From: Methanobacterium sp. UBA410
GTDB taxonomy: Archaea > Methanobacteriota > Methanobacteria > Methanobacteriales > Methanobacteriaceae
NCBI GenBank assembly: GCA_002498385.1
Contig: DAHH01000002.1
Coordinates: 128,544-135,717 of the forward strand
Reading direction: 5' to 3'
Length of the DNA: 7,174 bases
A program made the position numbers and the translations under genes. The notes beneath the pieces were generated by a model. The model ran no database searches and was not told the origin of the DNA. It saw only the letters and a list, made by a program, of their open reading frames with translations. Position 1 is the stretch's first letter. The number at the start of each line of letters is the position of its first letter. Below, piece after piece: positions 3,749-7,174 of this stretch.

Positions 3749-6037
3749 TTAAAATGGCAACTCTTTATAATACCCTTTCAGTGTGTACGTGTTGGTGTTC
3801 CAGTTGTTTATTACTCCAAGTGAGTTCCTGCTACTCGATAAGTCTGCTCTTACCCACTGGTTGTTGACGTATAGCTCTGCCCAGACGTGTCCGTACCAAG
3901 CAGTGCTGAATTTACAGTATCCATGTACGTATCGTGCTGGTATTCCTGCAGCCCTTGCGAAAGCCACCATTAAATGGCTTAAATCGCAGCAGTTTCCATA
4001 GCCTGAACACAGGGTTCCAACAGCACCTTTCTGTGTGTTGTAGTAGAACTGATAGTGTTCGTTGGATTTTAACCAGTTGTAGAGCTTTACAGCTTTGTCA
4101 TAGGTGCTGGTTGCGCCGTTTGTTATCACTGCAACGTTTGCTGTTATTCTGGAGTCTGTTGATTGGCAGTTTGCAGTTGATTGTAGGTAAGGTCGCAGTT
4201 CTGCTGGTATTGACTCTGTTGGTGTGCCTGTGCCTGTCATGGTGTCTATAATTGCGGGCCAAGATCCCATGGTTGAGTAGTTTGGCAGTAACTTGTTTGC
4301 TAGCTGGAAGTTCAATATCCTTGAGTACATGTAAACTGCTGATTCAAACTGAACTTTTCCAAGTGAACTTGTAACATAGTTTGGAGCTGCTTTGTTGGAG
4401 TCAATGAAGTTTTTAATGTTCTGTGCCAGGTTGAGGTACTCTGTTTTGTAAATTTTTCCTGTTGCAGTGCTGTCTGTTGGGTTTGATGGAGCTGTAACAC
4501 TTTCAAGTGTTATATCTGTTGTTGTTCCGTTGTTTATGTTGAGTAAATCAGTAACCATTAACTGTAAAAACTGGGCCATTGTGACCTGTGTTGAACCTAT
4601 GTCCACGTACGCTGGCAGTGCCTTGTTTGATTCTATGTAACTTTTGACCCTGGAAGATGCATCCAGTATCTGATCGTTGGTGAATGTTGGCTGTGTTACT
4701 ACAGGAGTACTCGGATCGGTTGGGTTGTTGTAGCCGTCAATGAGTCCGTATCTGAACAGTGCATAGCCTGATGCTCCACTGTTCATGGCCGTGTTTATAT
4801 CATTGTTGAGTTCTGTGGATGATAATTTGGTTGTGTCTTTGTCTGATTTGTAGGTTTGTAAGCCTGCGATTACCGGTGTTCCATTGGCCTGGCTTACTAT
4901 GTAGTCTGTTGTGCTGGCTATCCATGTTGTATCTTTTCCATAGTTTCCTTTGTAGATCATGGGTACCATGAAGTCCAGGTACTGAGCTAGTTGAGTGTAG
5001 TTTTGTCCATAGTAGTGAGCATTGACGGGTCCTTCAGGCATAAGGTCAGCTGAAACAATAACGCTGGAATTTATGGATTTAACCGTATTGTAAACTCTTT
5101 TAACAAAGTTGGTTATGGCATCCGTTGCACCAGCATGCTGGTAAGCTGTTCCAGGATACCTAACATAATCAAGGTTAATTCCTGCAACATTGTAGTTTTT
5201 AACAATGTCAGAAACAGCATTTACAACTTCATCGTTATGCGAGGTATTGTAACCAGTCCTTGTCTCATCAAAAGTTGTCTGGCCCCAAACCCAGTTGAGT
5301 TTCCAGAAAGAAGCCCATTTCCAGGTCCAGTGTCCTTTATATTTGTACCAGGCTTTGTACCATATCTGCTGCCAGGTTTGGTACCATCCTTCATATGGAA
5401 CTTTCACTGTGTAGGTGTAACTTGTTCCTTGAGGGTCTATCCAGTTTCCCTTGGCATCTATGAAGCAGCTGATCCATGCGTGAACCTTTAAGTTCATTTT
5501 TTCAGCTTGGATTAAGCTTAACACGTGATTTAAAACTGTTTGGTATGTTGGAGTTGAAATTAGATTTGCCTTCACAAATATGTCAGTGATGCCCTTATTC
5601 TCCAGATTTTTCAAAGCTTCTGCACTTATGGTGCTGGCATCATCAGAACTGATCCACACACCATGTATGCTAGTTTCTCCACCTGCAGCAGCTGAATTTT
5701 CCGTTGTATTTGTATCTGAATTTTCAGTGGACTTTTCACCTGTGGAGTTTAAAGAGTTAGTTGTGTTTTCATCTGTATAGTTTGAAGAGTTAGTTGTATC
5801 TGCATCGGTATGGTTTGAAGAGGTAGTTAAGCTATCATCTTTTAAAGTTGTGTTGATGGTTGTGTTGGATGTAGCCGTCAGCTGAATTGTGTTTGTTGAA
5901 TTTGTGGTCTGGTTATCAAGGGCATATATACTTGTTGTGTTGAGTATGGTTACGCCTAAAATTAGAAGCATAACCAACAACAAATTTTTGTTAATTATAC
6001 CACCCCCGTTTCCGGGACCCCAAATCAAAATTAACAT
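3749..6037 (-). CDS. Secreted modular pseudomurein-binding protein: glycoside-hydrolase-like barrel + two PMBRs + transglutaminase-like peptidase
   Basis: This is a 762-residue exported protein, probably acting in the cell wall. Modules in order: signal peptide (about 16-39, ending SIYA); Asn/Thr/Ser-rich linker (40-118) with ten N-glycosylation sequons; a GHL10/DUF4015-like TIM barrel (about 124-435) with HGVWIS, VHAWIS, GINLDYVRYPG (D290), DLMPEGP (E335) and LDFMVPMIY (D355); a Trp-rich insert (216-251); two pseudomurein-binding repeats (about 453-495 and 530-572, cores ALPAYV and AAPNYV); and a transglutaminase-like domain (about 608-762). The last has C683 in GNCCD, H717 in GHVWAE and D732 in RADLSS, the Cys-His-Asp set of PeiW/PeiP-type pseudomurein endoisopeptidases. 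Those enzymes cut an Ala-Lys isopeptide bond in pseudomurein peptides. That this protein does so, and that the barrel cuts glycan, is inference. The start is uncertain: ATG 6037 has only GAG upstream, whereas a strong site points to an ATT at 5995 (748 residues). The gene has its own TATA box and terminator, and the partial gene upstream is a paralogue. Confidence 0.88.
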   Translation of the reverse strand: MLILIWGPGNGGGIINKNLLLVMLLILGVTILNTTSIYALDNQTTNSTNTIQLTATSNTTINTTLKDDSLTTSSNHTDADTTNSSNYTDENTTNSLNSTGEKSTENSDTNTTENSAAAGGETSIHGVWISSDDASTISAEALKNLENKGITDIFVKANLISTPTYQTVLNHVLSLIQAEKMNLKVHAWISCFIDAKGNWIDPQGTSYTYTVKVPYEGWYQTWQQIWYKAWYKYKGHWTWKWASFWKLNWVWGQTTFDETRTGYNTSHNDEVVNAVSDIVKNYNVAGINLDYVRYPGTAYQHAGATDAITNFVKRVYNTVKSINSSVIVSADLMPEGPVNAHYYGQNYTQLAQYLDFMVPMIYKGNYGKDTTWIASTTDYIVSQANGTPVIAGLQTYKSDKDTTKLSSTELNNDINTAMNSGASGYALFRYGLIDGYNNPTDPSTPVVTQPTFTNDQILDASSRVKSYIESNKALPAYVDIGSTQVTMAQFLQLMVTDLLNINNGTTTDITLESVTAPSNPTDSTATGKIYKTEYLNLAQNIKNFIDSNKAAPNYVTSSLGKVQFESAVYMYSRILNFQLANKLLPNYSTMGSWPAIIDTMTGTGTPTESIPAELRPYLQSTANCQSTDSRITANVAVITNGATSTYDKAVKLYNWLKSNEHYQFYYNTQKGAVGTLCSGYGNCCDLSHLMVAFARAAGIPARYVHGYCKFSTAWYGHVWAELYVNNQWVRADLSSSRNSLGVINNWNTNTYTLKGYYKELPF
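5746..5828 (-). repeat. 33-bp in-frame tandem repeats in the linker of the wall enzyme
   Basis: On the plus strand, units beginning AGTTTAAAGAG (5746), AGTTTGAAGAG (5779) and GGTTTGAAGAG (5812) are exactly 33 bases apart, with a decayed partial copy just before 5746. Each encodes 11 residues of the type TTNSSNYTDEN (protein about 71-101) and adds glycosylation sequons. Because the period is a multiple of three, gain or loss of a unit keeps the frame and changes linker length. Confidence 0.75.
5993..6017 (-). promoter_or_regulatory. Strong ribosome binding site with overlapping GAAA-loop hairpin, before an ATT codon
   Basis: GGGGGTGGT at 6007..5999 can pair over nine bases with an archaeal 16S end of AUCACCUCC, using two G-U pairs. 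Eight bases after its GGGG lies ATT at 5995, followed by AAC AAA AAT, which would begin MNKNLLLVMLLILG, a textbook signal peptide. The other genes here have 7-10 bases at this distance. Directly upstream, CCCG-GAAA-CGGG (6016..6005) forms a tetraloop hairpin whose 3' arm covers the first Gs of the site. Whether ATT is used is inference. Confidence 0.45.
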
Positions 6038-6110
6038 GTAAACTCGGGAAATTGCATTTCGGGTTTAATAATTTTGGGGGGTTTTTTAACAAACAATATT
6101 ATAAAATCCG

Positions 6111-6120
6111 TAATATATAA
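6111..6120 (-). promoter_or_regulatory. Probable TATA box of the large wall-enzyme gene
   Basis: The minus strand reads CCAAAATTATTATATATTACGG, here given as BRE-like CCAAAA followed by TTATATATTA. Transcription would start near 6090, giving a leader of about 52 bases to ATG 6037 or about 95 bases to ATT 5995. A weaker box, TTTTATAATATT, lies at 6106..6095. The leader contains an A6C6 run (6087..6076 on the minus strand). Confidence 0.5.
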
Positions 6121-6627
6121 TAATTTTGGTTTAAAATTAAAATAAAACCATTTAAAACCTTTTTTTTAGATTTAGGACATCCTTAAATTGATTCTATTAC
6201 TCGGCTTATTAGTTTCCCCTTTTAATTTCTTATTTTTGGAAGTTAACACTTACCATGACATATCTTAAGAAAATAAATCTTATAAAAACGTTTTTAGTAG
6301 GTGTTACTCCCTTTGATCTGGAAGCGTCCCAAAATCGATTTACTTTTTAAAAAAAGGCTTTTCAATGCTCATTTTCTGTATTTAAGTCATCTTCAAATTG
6401 GAAAATATCCTTATTGCAGTGTTCTACATTCCAAATGTGTTTTTTTAGAGAAAAAAAGCCAATAAAAACGAGATTTAAAGAATTTAAAATTATTATAAAG
6501 TCATTTAATTGTTCATTAATAATGAAAAAAGGTCTACTATTCATTCAATAAGCAAATTTCAACATGAAACATTAAACTTGCTAAAAAGTTAGCCTTCACT
6601 TAAACTACGTACTAAATCTTTTGATTT
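6121..6627. other. Gene-free AT-rich region between the two wall-enzyme genes
   Basis: I see no gene I can support. A 31-codon plus-strand frame (6255-6350) and a 60-codon minus-strand frame (6362-6544) lack convincing ribosome binding sites and family likeness. A less AT-rich island lies at about 6298-6340. The motif ATTTAAAACCTTTTTTTTA near 6150-6168 nearly repeats one near 3648-3662, but both are simple T-tracts. Confidence 0.45.
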
Positions 6628-6655
6628 TAAAAAAAATAAAAAAGAGAAAAAAAGG
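6628..6655 (-). terminator. T-tract terminator of the partial wall-enzyme gene
   Basis: Eleven bases after the stop codon the minus strand reads CCTTTTTTTCTCTTTTTTA and then a T8 run. Three closely spaced oligo-T runs without a strong stem are typical archaeal termination signals. They separate this gene from the large paralogue downstream. Confidence 0.65.
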
Positions 6656-6665
6656 TTTTGGGAAT

Positions 6666-7174
6666 TTAAAATGGCAACTCTCTATAATGTCCTTTCAGTG
6701 TGTATGTGTTAGTGTTCCAGTTTTTAACTGTTCCGAAGGAGTTTCTGCTGCTTGTTGTGTCTGCAGTGTACCATGTTCCGTCAACGTAGACCTGTGCCCA
6801 TACGTGCCCATACCAGTGTCCGCTGGTTGTGAAGTAGCAGTATCCGTGTACGTATCGTGCGGGTATTCCGGATGCTCTCGTTAAAGCTATTAATAAGTGT
6901 GTTTTGTCACAACAGTTTCCTTTTCCTGCGTTTAATGTTCCTACTGCTCCGTATTTTGTGTTGGAGTAGAAGGAGTAGGTTATGTTGTTTCTGACCCAGT
7001 TGTATATTGCCACTGCCTTAGCATACGTGGTAGTTGCACCGGCACTGGAAATAATTGAGTTAGCCTTAGCGATTATCGCGGAATTGGTTGATTGACAGTT
7101 GGTTGTAGGCACCAGATACTGCTGATATTCAGATGGAATGGTTGTTGATGGGTTGTTGGTTGTGTTTGTCCATG
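6666..7174 (-). CDS. Transglutaminase-like (pseudomurein endoisopeptidase-type) protein, 3' part only
   Basis: Only the C-terminal 169 residues lie in the window; the frame stays open to the right edge, starting ...WTNTTNNPSTTIPSEYQQYL. A GTG at 7112 is not the start, because the residues before it also match the paralogue (IPSEYQQYL against IPAELRPYL). The domain carries GNCCD (Cys codon 6914..6912), GHVWAQ (His 6806..6804) and TADTTSS (Asp 6761..6759), a complete Cys-His-Asp set. By hand alignment about 90 of 140 positions match the C-terminal domain of the large gene at 3749-6037, and both end in ELPF. The Thr/Asn-rich stretch before the domain suggests a linker after upstream modules, probably wall-binding repeats and a signal peptide outside the window. 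Function as a wall peptidase is inferred from the PeiW/PeiP family. The following T-tracts end the transcript. Confidence 0.85.
   Translation of the reverse strand, partial: WTNTTNNPSTTIPSEYQQYLVPTTNCQSTNSAIIAKANSIISSAGATTTYAKAVAIYNWVRNNITYSFYSNTKYGAVGTLNAGKGNCCDKTHLLIALTRASGIPARYVHGYCYFTTSGHWYGHVWAQVYVDGTWYTADTTSSRNSFGTVKNWNTNTYTLKGHYRELPF

Noticed and set aside
4312..4506. 64-codon minus-strand frame inside the large gene in another frame
   Set aside because: It overlaps the second pseudomurein-binding repeat region, and its Gln/Thr-rich translation is a shifted reading of it.
3783..5780. Several plus-strand open frames of 60-120 codons opposite the large gene
   Set aside because: They are antisense shadows of a gene with clear domains; their Cys/Leu/Ser-rich translations are typical of reversed Thr/Asn-rich coding sequence.
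6255..6350. 31-codon plus-strand frame ending VGVTPFDLEASQNRFTF
   Set aside because: The segment is somewhat less AT-rich and protein-like, but the only GGAAG is about 14 bases upstream and nothing supports expression.
6362..6544. 60-codon minus-strand frame between the wall-enzyme genes
   Set aside because: No ribosome binding site before the ATG, F/I/N-rich chance-like composition and no family likeness.
6666..7112. Complete 148-residue protein starting at GTG 7112
   Set aside because: The frame is open to the window edge, and the codons before 7112 match the paralogue, so this is an internal codon of a longer gene.
1..7174. CRISPR array, tRNA/rRNA genes, insertion sequence ends or transposase
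   Set aside because: I looked for regularly spaced repeats with unique spacers, cloverleaf-like sequences, and terminal inverted repeats with target duplications, and saw none.

Overview
The window most likely comes from a methanogenic archaeon of the order Methanobacteriales, probably a mesophilic Methanobacterium-like species. The evidence is AT-rich intergenic DNA, archaeal TATA boxes, GGAG/GAGGTGA ribosome binding sites, T-tract terminators, and two secreted proteins built around pseudomurein-type modules (pseudomurein-binding repeats and a PeiW/PeiP-like cysteine peptidase domain). Pseudomurein is the wall polymer of this order. Every gene I can support lies on the minus strand, so transcription runs from right to left.

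Reading in the direction of transcription: (1) At the right edge is the 3' part of a gene (6666-7174) for a transglutaminase-like, pseudomurein endoisopeptidase-type domain. It ends in T-tracts. (2) After a 628-base AT-rich gap holding a good TATA box comes a complete large gene (3749-6037). It encodes an exported modular wall enzyme: signal peptide, Asn/Thr/Ser-rich linker with tandem repeats, putative glycoside-hydrolase TIM barrel with a tryptophan-rich insert, two pseudomurein-binding repeats, and the same type of peptidase domain. The two genes are tandem paralogues and end identically. A hairpin followed by two T7 runs terminates the second. (3) A 725-base very AT-rich gap follows, with a degenerate 11-12 bp tandem array and an inverted repeat next to a TATA box. 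(4) Next is a cobalt/nickel ECF transporter operon, cbiM-cbiN-cbiQ (3023 down to 1162). cbiM and cbiN overlap by 4 bases; cbiQ follows after a 93-base T/A-rich gap. The expected ATPase gene cbiO is not downstream. (5) Last is a 194-residue protein with a basic N-terminal part and a long coiled coil (898-314), of unknown function. (6) The left edge holds a cluster of three TGCAGTWAC boxes directly upstream of a strong leftward TATA box, probably the regulated promoter of a gene beyond the window.

Functionally, the cbi operon imports Co2+ (or Ni2+) for corrinoids and nickel enzymes of methanogenesis, but needs an ATPase from elsewhere. The two wall enzymes are probably autolysins or remodelling enzymes. 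The large one joins a candidate sugar-cleaving barrel, two wall anchors and a candidate peptide-cleaving domain in one chain, which is the most interesting object here. Its translation start is also odd: the best ribosome binding site points to an ATT codon and is partly folded into a GAAA-loop hairpin.
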